DNA of 24,505 nt from DATFKA01 sp042095835 (lineage in GTDB: Bacteria; Bacteroidota; Bacteroidia; Chitinophagales; Saprospiraceae). The stretch is taken from assembly GCA_042095835.1 (NCBI GenBank), contig JBELML010000098.1, positions 1 to 24,505 of the forward strand. Direction: 5' to 3'. Of this stretch, positions 7,499 to 16,199 are shown one piece after another. The position numbers and the translations under genes were made by a program. Every line of letters starts with the position of its first letter. Position 1 is the stretch's first letter. The notes beneath the pieces were generated by a model. The model ran no database searches. It worked only from the letters and a program-made list of their open reading frames with translations, and was not told the origin of the DNA.

Positions 7499-7702
7499 AG
7501 CGTAGTGAATTAGCGAAAGATGGATACCAGGATAGATGCCATTTCTGAAAAGATAGGTGGGGAGCGATTTTGTTAAGTGCCTGTTAATATGGATTTTTAT
7601 CGGGAAAAGTAGCCTTCTTGCTGGTCTCCTAGGTGAATTGATTGCATCAATACCGGGCATTAGGCAAAATACCTGGACCTGATCATTTAAAAAATACATA
7701 TC

Positions 7703-8659
7703 ATGAACAAGCCAAATCCAATTTTAATGTTTTTCATCATGGGATTTTTCACTCTATCCCTTTCTGCTCAAAGTGCAACCTTAAGCAGGCAATCGGCCTC
7801 TACCCTGGAGTACAACATGGAGGTAGATGGTCTACAACGGGAGTTTATCGTCAAACTTCCTTCAGTGTATAACCCAGCTTCGGACAAAACCTACCCTGTG
7901 GTCTTTATGCTACATGGCGGTGGTGGCTCCGGAAAAAAATACTACAATATTTCAGGATGGAAGGAGCTGGGCGAACGAGAAGGTATTATCACCGTATTCC
8001 CTACGGGATACAAAGTCTGCATAAAAGACGGCGAAACAGGCCAAGCCAAAACCGGCAACTATTGGTTGACCTCCAATAAATCGAGCCAACTTTGCCAGGG
8101 TGGGCAAGCTCATGAAGACGTCAATTTCATCAGAGCTATCGCTGGCTTCTTGGGGCAAAACTACAAAGTAGATGCCTCTAGGTTTTACTTGACGGGCTTC
8201 TCCAATGGAATGGGTTTCACCCTAGACCAAGTGATCCCTAAGCTATCAGATATTTTCGCTGCCGTGGGAGGTACTGGAAGCCTTATTTATCAACCTGTAA
8301 GGGCTAGCAATCCGATACCATGTCTGATGATGATTGGTGAAAATGATGCAAATATGGTCCGCAGAAGAGGAAACCAAGCTCTACCAATTACTGCTCAGGC
8401 CATCCAGCAAGACGAATGGTTGCAAGAGCTACTCGCACTACATACCAATTTATTGCAAGTAGCCAACGATCCAATAATCGAAGAAAAAAGAAAGCACACA
8501 AATGTCCTGTATAATCAAGCGACCAATGGAGGAAATCAGATACTCCAATTTGCGGTACTTAAAGGACTCGGCCATGTTTATCCAAGAGGTATTCCAGAGC
8601 ATAATAACATCCGTGCAGCAGAGATATTCTGGAATTTCTTTCAGGAGTACCAAAAATAA
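7703..8659 (+). CDS. Secreted CE1/PHB-depolymerase-like esterase
   Basis: Alpha/beta hydrolase of the LpqC/feruloyl esterase/poly-hydroxybutyrate depolymerase type (318 residues). A Sec signal peptide ends near LSLSAQS (about residue 24). The fold is visible as REFIVKLPSVYNP, YPVVFMLHGGGGSG (oxyanion strand and loop), the nucleophile elbow GFSNGMG with Ser167, GENDANM with the probable acid Asp215, and GLGHVYP with His291. Two Cys in the TGYKVCIKDG and SSQLCQGG regions may form a disulfide, as expected outside the cytoplasm. The substrate may be a plant cell-wall ester, a polyester or a peptide ester; sequence does not decide. No type IX secretion C-terminal domain is seen. The gene stands alone between divergent and convergent neighbours. 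Confidence 0.85.
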   Translation: MNKPNPILMFFIMGFFTLSLSAQSATLSRQSASTLEYNMEVDGLQREFIVKLPSVYNPASDKTYPVVFMLHGGGGSGKKYYNISGWKELGEREGIITVFPTGYKVCIKDGETGQAKTGNYWLTSNKSSQLCQGGQAHEDVNFIRAIAGFLGQNYKVDASRFYLTGFSNGMGFTLDQVIPKLSDIFAAVGGTGSLIYQPVRASNPIPCLMMIGENDANMVRRRGNQALPITAQAIQQDEWLQELLALHTNLLQVANDPIIEEKRKHTNVLYNQATNGGNQILQFAVLKGLGHVYPRGIPEHNNIRAAEIFWNFFQEYQK

Positions 8660-8691
8660 AAAACGCCAGGCTACCGGGTGGACCTGACGTT
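8655..8691 (-). terminator. Terminator-like hairpin between esterase and lipoprotein genes
   Basis: AACGCCAGG (8662-8670) pairs with CCTGACGTT (8683-8691) with one G-U pair and a 12-nt loop. On the minus strand the stem is followed by a T-rich run (complement of AAAAATAAAAAA at about 8651-8662), so it best fits a terminator for the 8727-9263 gene; it may also serve the convergent esterase gene. Confidence 0.6.
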
Positions 8692-8726
8692 GTAGGTAAG
8701 CCTCTCAAAGCTTAAAAAATAAATCT

Positions 8727-9263
8727 TTATCGGCCGTAAATGAAATTTATGGCCGATTCATTAGCCTTCTTGGGGTCGAATCTATAATCTCCTGCTTGCT
8801 CTGAAATCGCTGAAAAAGATATTTTCATCAAGGAATCTAGACTTGGTGCATTCCTCGTACGATTACCTAATAAAGTAGAGTCATTATAAAAAAAGTGATT
8901 CTCTACAATAGTCGAGGACCCAGTACTGGCACTAATCATCTCCTTTAAAAAGACCAGTTTACTTTCTTTTAGATAGTACCACTCCTGTTTATCTGGGTAT
9001 CTAGCATATACCATAATAGGCTGTGATCCATGCATATATCCTGTGACTTCAATCGAATCGCCACCTCTACTCACAGTGATGGGACCTCGCTGCTGCATGG
9101 TATCCTTGGCCTCCTCAACATTGGTAATAAACTCAAAGATGTCTGATTGGTTTCTAGGTATATTCAAACCTGATTGATCAAAACCAGCTTGCTGGCCTTC
9201 CTGCACACAACTGACCATACTCACTATACCTAAGATTAAAACACCAGGGATTATCCTTTTCAT
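8727..9263 (-). CDS. Small lipoprotein of unknown function
   Basis: 178 residues with an SPII signal peptide (MKRIIPGVLILGIVSMVSC, Cys19). After the lipobox comes a short polar linker, then a region of about 140 residues with no family recognised. Features seen: MQQRGPITVSRGGDSIEVTGYMHGSQP and PDKQEWYYLKESKLVFLKEM, alternating strands that look like a compact beta-rich domain, ending FDPKKANESAINFIYGR. The pattern (a measure of a value followed by text on output strength) recalls small Bacteroidota lipoproteins of unknown role. Own promoter-like boxes lie just upstream (9301-9330) and a terminator downstream, so it seems to be a single-gene unit. Confidence 0.8.
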   Translation of the reverse strand: MKRIIPGVLILGIVSMVSCVQEGQQAGFDQSGLNIPRNQSDIFEFITNVEEAKDTMQQRGPITVSRGGDSIEVTGYMHGSQPIMVYARYPDKQEWYYLKESKLVFLKEMISASTGSSTIVENHFFYNDSTLLGNRTRNAPSLDSLMKISFSAISEQAGDYRFDPKKANESAINFIYGR

Positions 9264-9300
9264 TCACTACAGTTTTGAGAATTTCGTTTTTACTCAATAG

Positions 9301-9330
9301 CAAAAGTAATAATTATTTTGATTTCTAAAA
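9301..9330 (-). promoter_or_regulatory. Bacteroidota-type promoter for the small lipoprotein
   Basis: On the minus strand, TACTTTTG (plus-strand 9301-9308) matches the TAnnTTTG -7 box; TTTT (9327-9330) lies 18 bp upstream in the -33 position, one base from TTTG. The -7 box is 37 bp from the start codon at 9263. Confidence 0.5.
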
Positions 9331-9342
9331 TAAGTTGTCATT

Positions 9343-11364
9343 TTATCGGGTCGCTGTGACGACCTCTCCGTACAAAACGGCGGCAGAATAAGGCGGCACT
9401 AAAACTGTGTTACTTGAGAATTGATACAAACCTTTTTGATTGACGCGCGTCCCATCCACAACCTGCACATATTTTTTTGGAGAAATCGGTATCACCTGAT
9501 TGTCGGGGCTACCATTCAGTACCACAATAATAGTGGTCCAATCATCACCATTGGCATAAGGCCCCATTTCATAGGCTACCACCTGATCACTATCGGTGGG
9601 TAAAAAAGTTAGTGATTCTCGTATTTGCGAAGCCTTGTCCATTCTAAATGCTGGGTGCGATTTTCTGAGTTGGATTAAACCTTTGACATACTCAAAGACA
9701 TCATTGTGCTCCTCCTTCCAATTCCAATTGATGCTATTGATAGCGTCTGGTGATTCAAAAGAATTTTCTACTCCATACTTTGTGCGACGCATTTCCGAAC
9801 CTGCATGCAGGAAACTGATTCCTTGAGAAGTCAGCACAGAAGCTAGGGCTAGTCTGTGCATCTTTTTCCTGGTCTCTTCATCGACATCAGATCTAGAATT
9901 AACGAGCCGATCCCAGAGCGTATGATTGTCGTGACAAGAAACATAGGTGACGGTTTGGGTTGGATTTGGGGCCCAAGCCTGGTCGGAGTAATTAACCGCC
10001 TCATAATCCAATTGAGGATGGAAGGTAGAGGCAACGACTCCAAATTTCACACTTTCTTTTAGCCCTGTTTTTCCACTTGCAAAACCAGCTGCATCGTGGG
10101 TAAATACATGCCCCTTCAAACCATCTCTGATATCATCGCTAAAAGCAGCGACCTTCTTGAGTTGAGGTGTATTGGCTTTAGTGGCTCTTTTCTCTAAGGG
10201 CAAGGGACTATCTCCTGCGGTCCAGCCTTCGCCATACAAGATTACATTGGGATCGATAGCGTGGGCAGCTTCGCTGATGGCATTCATGGTTTCGACATCG
10301 TGGATGCCCATGAGATCAAATCTAAAACCATCAAGATGGTACTCCTGCATCCAATGCGCTATCGATTCAATCATAAACTTGCGCATCATAGGGCGATCAG
10401 ATGCAGTTTCATTGCCACACGCCGAGGCATTAGAGAAACCACCATCTGTATTCTGTCGATAATAATAGCCAGGGACAAGCTGGTTGAAATTGGAGTTTTC
10501 GGTATCTCCGGTATGGTTATAAACGACATCAAGTATGACCCCGATACCTCTTTCATGAAAACGCTGGACCATCGTTTTGAACTCTCTAATCCGAACGGCA
10601 GCATCATAAGGATCACTAGAATAGGAACCTTCAGGGACATTAAAATTCTTGGGATCATATCCCCAATTATATTTATTTTCCTCCGGCTTGCGCTCGTCTA
10701 GAGATTTAAAATCATAACTCGGTAATAGATGAACGTGGGTCACGCCCAATTCTTTAATGTGATCAATCCCCGTAGACAGGCCTGCGGGAGATTTACTGCC
10801 TTTTTCAACCAAACCCAGAAACTTTCCTTTTGCCTGGATACCAGAGCTTTCGTGCATACTGATGTCCCGTACGTGTAGTTCATAAATAATGGCATCTGTC
10901 TTATGCCTCAAGCGAGGTTTAGAATCGATCTCCCATCCGGAAGGGTTGGTGCTGCTAAAGTCAAGCACTTGGCCTCTATCGCCATTAACACCAACCGCCT
11001 TGGCATAGGGATCTACGACTTCCTGCTTCCAGGTTTTCCCTACTCTAGCCTGAAAAGCATAATATTTCCCTACTAAATCAGCATCTACCTGATAGCTCCA
11101 GACACCTTCTTTAGAAGGGGCCATTTTATAAATATCGATGGGCTGGCCACCTTCTCCATCTTGGTAAATAAGTAGGCGCATCTGATTGGCAATAGGTGAC
11201 CATACCTTAAATACACTTTTGTTTGTACTATACTGAAGTCCAAGATCATCTCCATCATAGACTGGATAATCGTCATAGCTGGTAGAAAGAGGTATCTGCA
11301 TTTTTTGGCATGCATTTGAAAGTAGACAGATGATAAAAAGGCCAAGGATTGTTCTCCTACCCAT
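9343..11364 (-). CDS. pulA: Type I pullulanase, lipoprotein (GH13)
   Basis: Starch-debranching enzyme cleaving alpha-1,6 links in pullulan and branched dextrins. 673 residues. SPII signal with lipobox SNAC (Cys19) anchors it to the envelope. An N-terminal CBM48/isoamylase-like domain (about 45-135, FKVWSPIANQMRLLIY) precedes the TIM barrel. Type I pullulanase signature YNWGYDP at 232-238. GH13 conserved regions: DVVYNHTGD (279-287), DGFRFDLMG with nucleophile Asp350, LYGEGW with acid/base Glu379, and SCHDNHTLWD with Asp479. A C-terminal beta domain ends SSNTVLVPPYSAAVLYG. No SusC/SusD pair or other glycan enzyme is nearby, so it is not in a visible polysaccharide-utilisation locus. The upstream region holds the inverted-repeat elements at 11404-11695. 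Confidence 0.95.
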   Translation of the reverse strand: MGRRTILGLFIICLLSNACQKMQIPLSTSYDDYPVYDGDDLGLQYSTNKSVFKVWSPIANQMRLLIYQDGEGGQPIDIYKMAPSKEGVWSYQVDADLVGKYYAFQARVGKTWKQEVVDPYAKAVGVNGDRGQVLDFSSTNPSGWEIDSKPRLRHKTDAIIYELHVRDISMHESSGIQAKGKFLGLVEKGSKSPAGLSTGIDHIKELGVTHVHLLPSYDFKSLDERKPEENKYNWGYDPKNFNVPEGSYSSDPYDAAVRIREFKTMVQRFHERGIGVILDVVYNHTGDTENSNFNQLVPGYYYRQNTDGGFSNASACGNETASDRPMMRKFMIESIAHWMQEYHLDGFRFDLMGIHDVETMNAISEAAHAIDPNVILYGEGWTAGDSPLPLEKRATKANTPQLKKVAAFSDDIRDGLKGHVFTHDAAGFASGKTGLKESVKFGVVASTFHPQLDYEAVNYSDQAWAPNPTQTVTYVSCHDNHTLWDRLVNSRSDVDEETRKKMHRLALASVLTSQGISFLHAGSEMRRTKYGVENSFESPDAINSINWNWKEEHNDVFEYVKGLIQLRKSHPAFRMDKASQIRESLTFLPTDSDQVVAYEMGPYANGDDWTTIIVVLNGSPDNQVIPISPKKYVQVVDGTRVNQKGLYQFSSNTVLVPPYSAAVLYGEVVTATR

Positions 11365-11403
11365 TATTGAAGTATTTATGCAAGAAAGAAAATAATCTTG
11401 CCG

Positions 11404-11568
11404 TTGAATACACTGTGCAAAAAGTTTATTGATGTTTTGAACTACCAGATTTTAAGCTAGATCAAGGCATGGCGCAGTCCCGATTTATATCGGGACGAGT
11501 ACATAACGCAGAGATTGCTTAAAAGATGGCTTCAAAACGTTAAGTAACTTATTACACAGTGTATTGAA
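11404..11568. repeat. MITE-like inverted-repeat element A with TTGAA flanks
   Basis: A 155-bp unit (11409-11563) with long imperfect terminal inverted repeats: the left end starts TACACTGTGCAAAAAGTT and the right end, on the other strand, TACACTGTGTAATAAGTT; both continue to a shared GTTTTGAA and a TTTTAAGC segment. TTGAA stands directly before (11404-11408) and after (11564-11568), as a 5-bp target duplication would. Relative to unit B the centre has an extra block of about 35 bp between CAAGGC and ACGCAG, containing the hairpin GTCCCGAT-TTAT-ATCGGGAC (11477-11496). No open frame for a transposase is present. Confidence 0.7.
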
Positions 11569-11695
11569 TACCGTGTAACATAAATTTCTAAGCATTTTGA
11601 AAGTCATCTTTTTAACCAATACTGCGTTGCGCCTTGTCTTGGTCAAAAATCTGAGGTTTCAAAATACCAATTAACTTATGCTACACAGTATTGAA
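11564..11695. repeat. MITE-like inverted-repeat element B, adjacent to A
   Basis: A 122-bp unit (11569-11690) of the same family as element A, in opposite orientation by its core. The left end starts TACCGTGTAACATAAATT and the right end, on the other strand, TACTGTGTAGCATAAGTT; the arms continue through ATTTTGAAA. The central core reads, on the minus strand, CAAGGCGCAACGCAGTATT. It shares the TTGAA at 11564-11568 with element A and has another TTGAA at 11691-11695. The element ends about 70 bp before the S9 peptidase start, so it may carry or alter that gene's promoter. Confidence 0.7.
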
Positions 11696-11761
11696 GTGGG
11701 GACAAAATAATGAAGAATGTACAATTTTTATATATTGCCTTTGAAAACAACACATTTTGCC

Positions 11762-13810
11762 ATGCGCCCAATCAAATTATACGCTCCCCTACTCTTTTTC
11801 GCTCTACTGCTGATCGGACAAAATAAGCTACTCGCCCAATTAGGGGCACCTGCACCACTAGAGCCGTTAGATGTTTTTGACTTAAAATATATTTCTGATC
11901 CGCAGATATCTCCTGATGCCCAGCAGATCGCCTATGTTTTAAATACTAAAGACATCATGAACGATGGCAATCGCAGTAGTATTTGGTTGAGCAACCTCGA
12001 CGGATCCAAGCAGTTTCCACTACACGCTGATGATAATCGAGCATCAAACCCTAGATGGTCGCCCGATGGAAGCAAGTTACTCTACAAATCCAGCAGAACA
12101 GGCCGTAATCAAGTTTATGTCCGATGGATGGAAGAGGGCAAAGAGGTCAAGCTTTCCAGGTTTCCGTCTAATCCTAGCAGCATTCAGTGGTCGCCTGATG
12201 GAAACCGCATTGCCTTTATCATGGGCGTACCTTATCAAACCGAAAAGTGGGCAAAACTGCCCGCAAAACCCGAAGGTGCCCAATGGACCAAACGGCCCAA
12301 AGTCATCGAAAAGCTAAAGTTTCGTGCCGATGGTGCGGGCTTTCTACCAGATGAACACCGACATTTATTTGTAATGGATATAGATGGAGGACAAGCTACT
12401 CAAATCACTAGGGGAAATTTTAATGTGAGCAGTGGCCTCAGTTGGGCAGCTGATGGACAATCCATTTATTTCTCTGCCAATCACAGACCAGATTGGGAGT
12501 ATGCTCCATCCAATACAGAAATCCATCAGGTAAACTTAGAAACCGGCGCTTTGAAAACCTTAACGGATCGCATAGGCCCTGATACTTCGCCTAAAGTCTC
12601 TCCCGATGGTAAAAAGGTGGCCTACCTGGGCTACGATGATGAATACCTGGGCTACCAGATCAGTCAGCTTTACGTAATGAATGCTCAAGGCAATGATTCC
12701 AAACTAGTAAGTACCGGCTTTGATCGACAGGTTAATAATATCCAATGGGCCGCTGATAATTCTGGGCTATATTTCCAATATGATACCGAAGGCAACACCC
12801 GTATTGCTTTCATAGATTTGAATGGAAAAGTAAAAGATTTATGCAAAAACGTTGGTGGGCTTTCTATCGGTAGACCTTATGGTGGTGGTGCCTTTAGCAC
12901 GAGTAAAAATGGGACTTATGCCTTCACGCATTCTACACCTGACCACCCAGCTGATTTGGCAGTAGGAAAAGGAAGCGATATCAATAGATTAACAGCGGTG
13001 AATGCCAGCCTTTTCAAGCGTAAAGCTTTAGGAGAGGTAGAAGAAATATGGTACGAATCTTCTTATGACCAACAGCGAATCCAAGGTTGGATTTGTAAGC
13101 CACCTAACTTTGATCCCAATAAGAAATATCCTTTACTGCTAGAAATACACGGAGGTCCATTTGCCAACTACGGTGATCGGTTCTCAATGGAGGTTCAATT
13201 GTATGCGGCTGCGGGATATGTAGTGCTTTACACTAACCCTAGAGGAAGTAGTAGCTACGGCAATGATTTTGGTAATCTTATCCACCACAACTATCCCAAT
13301 CAGGATTATGACGATCTCATCAGTGGTGTTGATGCGGTGATAGAAAAAGGATATATCGATACTGATCAACTGTACGTCACTGGAGGCAGTGGCGGTGGTG
13401 TACTGACCGCTTGGATTGTAGGCAAAACAGACCGTTTCCAGGCCGCCGTAGTGGCCAAACCAGTCATTAACTGGTACAGCTTTGTCTTACATGCTGATAA
13501 TCCAGCTTTCTTCTCCAAATACTGGTTCCCTGATTATCCTTGGAATGCGCCGGAGCACTATATGAAACGCTCTCCTATCTCCCTAGTGGGCAATGTCAAA
13601 ACGCCAACGATGCTACTTACGGGTGAAAAAGACTACCGCACGCCGATGTCTGAAACCGAGCAGTATTATGCGGCCCTCAAACTACAGAAAGTACCTACTG
13701 CTCTAGTGAGAATACAAGATGCGGGGCACGGAATCGCGGCCAGACCTAGTAATTTAATCAACAAAGTGAGCTATGTTTTAGCTTGGTTTGAGAAAAATAA
13801 ATCCAAATAA
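11762..13810 (+). CDS. Exported S9 family peptidase (DPP IV / acylaminoacyl-peptidase type)
   Basis: Serine peptidase of the prolyl oligopeptidase clan, which removes short N-terminal units from oligopeptides. The ATG at 11762 is chosen because it starts a Sec signal peptide (MRPIKLYAPLLFFALLLIGQ, cleavage near LLAQ); the frame extends 15 codons further upstream. 682 residues. The N-terminal beta-propeller (about 35-400) shows WD40-like PD40 repeats (ISPDAQQIAYV, WSPDGSKLLY, WSPDGNRIAFI, VSPDGKKVAYL). The C-terminal hydrolase domain has LLLEIHGGP, the nucleophile motif GGSGGG with Ser543, GEKDYRTP with Asp624 and AGHGI with His656. It probably acts in the periplasm in peptide uptake. Preceded by two inverted-repeat elements; no partner gene is evident. 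Confidence 0.93.
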   Translation: MRPIKLYAPLLFFALLLIGQNKLLAQLGAPAPLEPLDVFDLKYISDPQISPDAQQIAYVLNTKDIMNDGNRSSIWLSNLDGSKQFPLHADDNRASNPRWSPDGSKLLYKSSRTGRNQVYVRWMEEGKEVKLSRFPSNPSSIQWSPDGNRIAFIMGVPYQTEKWAKLPAKPEGAQWTKRPKVIEKLKFRADGAGFLPDEHRHLFVMDIDGGQATQITRGNFNVSSGLSWAADGQSIYFSANHRPDWEYAPSNTEIHQVNLETGALKTLTDRIGPDTSPKVSPDGKKVAYLGYDDEYLGYQISQLYVMNAQGNDSKLVSTGFDRQVNNIQWAADNSGLYFQYDTEGNTRIAFIDLNGKVKDLCKNVGGLSIGRPYGGGAFSTSKNGTYAFTHSTPDHPADLAVGKGSDINRLTAVNASLFKRKALGEVEEIWYESSYDQQRIQGWICKPPNFDPNKKYPLLLEIHGGPFANYGDRFSMEVQLYAAAGYVVLYTNPRGSSSYGNDFGNLIHHNYPNQDYDDLISGVDAVIEKGYIDTDQLYVTGGSGGGVLTAWIVGKTDRFQAAVVAKPVINWYSFVLHADNPAFFSKYWFPDYPWNAPEHYMKRSPISLVGNVKTPTMLLTGEKDYRTPMSETEQYYAALKLQKVPTALVRIQDAGHGIAARPSNLINKVSYVLAWFEKNKSK

Positions 13811-13973
13811 AATTAAGAGATTAAAAAAAGACATTATATTTGGAAATTGAACACCCGAAAGAGAAGTTAACAGTTATATTTTATTTTCACCTTCATAAAT
13901 AATAATATCACGCTATAACTTCCCCTTTTCGTAGGATCTATTTATTTATCTAACGAAAACTGGGACTACCCCC
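13811..13973 (+). promoter_or_regulatory. Intergenic region with a -7-like box before the DUF423 gene
   Basis: TATATTTG at 13835-13842 matches the Bacteroidota -7 box TAnnTTTG, but no TTTG lies at the right distance upstream. It is about 130 bp from the DUF423 start. No hairpin terminator for the S9 gene was seen here. Confidence 0.3.
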
Positions 13974-14381
13974 ATGATGAGAAAACAATTTCTGCGTTTA
14001 GCAGCGCTCTCTGGATTTACTGCTGTAATTCTTGGTGCCTTTGGTGCCCATGCTTTAGAAAACTATATCAGTGCTGAAAGCCTTGAAACCTTCAACACAG
14101 GTATTCGTTATCAATTCTACCATACAATTATGTTGGCCGTTATTGGTGTCTTAGGGCACTTTGGCAGAAAAAAATACCTTTGGTATGCCGGCTGGCTTTT
14201 CTTTATTGGTATTATTTTATTCAGTGGCTCAATCTACTTGTTGAGTATTAAAGAAATTATTGAATTGGGTTCCTGGCTAGGTCCGATTACACCTATTGGT
14301 GGTACCTTGTTCTTGGCAGGGTGGGTTTGCTTTTTCTTAGCTACCTACTCTAGTTTTGATAGAAGTCAGCGACCAGAATAG
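13974..14381 (+). CDS. DUF423 family membrane protein
   Basis: 135-residue integral membrane protein of the YgdD/TMEM256 type, with four predicted helices. The family signature ALSGFTAVILGAFGAHAL is at residues 11-28, followed by a short loop with the TGIRYQFYHTIML motif (43-55), two central helices (YLWYAGWLFFIGIILFSGS) and a last helix (PIGGTLFLAGWVCFF). Two ATGs stand in a row at the start; either may be used. The biochemical role of the family is not known. The M32 carboxypeptidase gene begins 26 bp after the stop, so the two are probably cotranscribed. Confidence 0.92.
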   Translation: MMRKQFLRLAALSGFTAVILGAFGAHALENYISAESLETFNTGIRYQFYHTIMLAVIGVLGHFGRKKYLWYAGWLFFIGIILFSGSIYLLSIKEIIELGSWLGPITPIGGTLFLAGWVCFFLATYSSFDRSQRPE

Positions 14382-14407
14382 TAAAGCGAAGCAAAATCAA
14401 CCGAGCT

Positions 14408-15904
14408 ATGGAGAATCAAGCCTATCAGAATTTTGTCGAGTACGTACAAAAGATTACTGATCTTAATTATGCCACGGCATTACTACATTGGGACAAGGAA
14501 GTCAACCTTCCAGAGCAAAGTGTAGCTAGTAGATCAAGGCAGCTTGCCACCCTTACGGGTCTGGTTCATCAAATGTTTACCTCCTCCAAAATGGAAGATC
14601 TCCTTGGGGAGCTCGAATCGGGACTAAAAGACCTAAGCGAGGATCAAATGATCAACTTTCGACTGGTAAAGAAAGATTACCTGCGAGCAGTGCGTTTTGA
14701 TGAGGCATTTGTGATGCGCCGTACCAATGCCATCTCCAAAGCTTATCATGATTGGATTGCCGCCCGCCAAGCAAATGATTTTAAGCTTTTCCAGGCAGCT
14801 TTGGAAGATCTTATACAAATCAAAAGAGAAGAAGCTCATATCTTAGGTTTTGAGGAGCATCCTTACGACGCTTTGCTAGATGAATTTGAACCGGGATACT
14901 CATCGGCTCAATTAGATCGCTTATTTACCGATGTTAGAAATCAGTTGGTAGATTTTGCAGGCGCAATCCGAGAGCAGCAGCAAGTCGATGATTCTTTCCT
15001 ATATCAAGCCTATCCGGAAGATACCCAATGGAAATTCAGTCTAGAGCTGCTTGACAAGCTAGGCTATAATTTTAAGAAGGGAAGGCAAGACAAATCTCCG
15101 CATCCCTTTACCATCAATTTTGGTCCAGACGATGTACGGGTGACTACCATAATAGATCCTAACAACTTCGCCAATATGTGCTGGAGTTGTATCCATGAAT
15201 TAGGACATGCACTCTACGAACAAGGTTTACCCATTACCCAATATGGCATGCCTTTGGGTAGAGCCATCTCATTGGGTATTCACGAATCTCAGTCTAGATT
15301 GTATGAGAATAATTTAGGAAGAAGTATGGCTTTTTGTAAAGGCTTTTATCCTATGATTGAACAGTATTTCCCGGAGCAATTAAAGGGTGTCGATGAACAG
15401 GCTTTTTTCAAAGGCATCAATAAGGTAATCCCCTCTCCTATCCGGATAGAAAGTGATGAGTTGCATTATCATTTCCATATCATGATCCGCTATGAAATCG
15501 AAAAAGCCTTGATTGAGGATAGCCTACAGGTGAAAGATATCCCCGAAATTTGGAACAATAAGTACAAGTCTTATTTAGGTTTGGATATTCAGGATGACAA
15601 CACCGGTTGTCTGCAAGATATTCATTGGTCGCACGGTAGTATTGGCTACTTCCCCACCTATTCACTGGGTTCTTTTTATGCCGCTCAGTTTTATGCGCAA
15701 GCAGAAAAGGAAATTGATGGTTTAGAAGACAAAGTCGCTTCAGGAGAGACCAGCTTACTTTTGAAATGGCTGCGGAATCAAATCCATGAGCATGGTCAAC
15801 GATATACCGCAGATGAGTTGTGTCAAAAAATCACAGGCGAATCTCTCAACTTCTCCTATTTCATGGATTATGCCAAGAAAAAATATACTTTAATTTATAG
15901 TTGA
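14408..15904 (+). CDS. M32 family metallocarboxypeptidase (Taq-type)
   Basis: Zinc carboxypeptidase that trims C-terminal residues from peptides; cytosolic, no signal peptide. 498 residues matches the family (about 490-510). Motifs: zinc-binding HELGH at 263-267 within CIHELGHALYEQG, the third ligand region HESQSR at 292-297 (Glu293), HPFT at 232-235 and the DVRVTT strand at 242-247 that lines the active site. The N-terminal YVQKITDLNYATALLHWDKEVNLP is the characteristic M32 start. It follows the DUF423 gene by 26 bp; no hairpin terminator is obvious after it, although a T-run occurs near 15946-15954. Confidence 0.95.
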   Translation: MENQAYQNFVEYVQKITDLNYATALLHWDKEVNLPEQSVASRSRQLATLTGLVHQMFTSSKMEDLLGELESGLKDLSEDQMINFRLVKKDYLRAVRFDEAFVMRRTNAISKAYHDWIAARQANDFKLFQAALEDLIQIKREEAHILGFEEHPYDALLDEFEPGYSSAQLDRLFTDVRNQLVDFAGAIREQQQVDDSFLYQAYPEDTQWKFSLELLDKLGYNFKKGRQDKSPHPFTINFGPDDVRVTTIIDPNNFANMCWSCIHELGHALYEQGLPITQYGMPLGRAISLGIHESQSRLYENNLGRSMAFCKGFYPMIEQYFPEQLKGVDEQAFFKGINKVIPSPIRIESDELHYHFHIMIRYEIEKALIEDSLQVKDIPEIWNNKYKSYLGLDIQDDNTGCLQDIHWSHGSIGYFPTYSLGSFYAAQFYAQAEKEIDGLEDKVASGETSLLLKWLRNQIHEHGQRYTADELCQKITGESLNFSYFMDYAKKKYTLIYS

Positions 15905-16072
15905 AATGGCCATAATTCCGAGGGACTTTATTCCTAGAAAATTGCATTTTTTTTAGGTTTGAGCTAAGGTGTAAAATCTGCCTAAAGTCTAGCTATACAA
16001 GGGTTTTCAAGGCTAATCTAGGGCAAGAGAATCGCGGATATTTAGCAAATTTAACGCTATGGATTACTAAAG

Positions 16073-16104
16073 CTTGAAACATAAAATTAAAAGAGTTATC
16101 TTTG
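16073..16104 (+). promoter_or_regulatory. Bacteroidota-type promoter for the RRM protein
   Basis: CTTG (16073-16076, one base from TTTG), a 20-bp spacer and TATCTTTG (16097-16104, a full match to TAnnTTTG). Transcription from here would give a leader of roughly 90 nt before the ATG at 16200. Confidence 0.6.
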
Positions 16105-16154
16105 TGACGTTTTTTAATCGGATCGAAGGATAATTTGTTGCATTGTTAGTTTCC

Positions 16155-16184
16155 TGACCTGCGCACAATTTCTCTGTTAGGTCA
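16155..16184 (+). promoter_or_regulatory. Stem-loop in the 5' leader of the RRM protein gene
   Basis: TGACCT (16155-16160) pairs with AGGTCA (16179-16184) over an 18-nt loop, 16 bp before the start codon. It lies inside the leader predicted from the upstream promoter. It may control ribosome access, for example by temperature or by binding of the encoded RRM protein; this is inference. Confidence 0.4.
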
Positions 16185-16199
16185 CAAAGCTATTTTATA

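Noticed and set aside
10261..10701. Open frames antisense to the pullulanase gene (up to 146 codons)
   Set aside because: They overlap conserved GH13 catalytic regions on the other strand and have no coding signs of their own.
9343..11364. Polysaccharide-utilisation locus around the pullulanase
   Set aside because: No SusC, SusD, regulator or second glycan enzyme occurs nearby.
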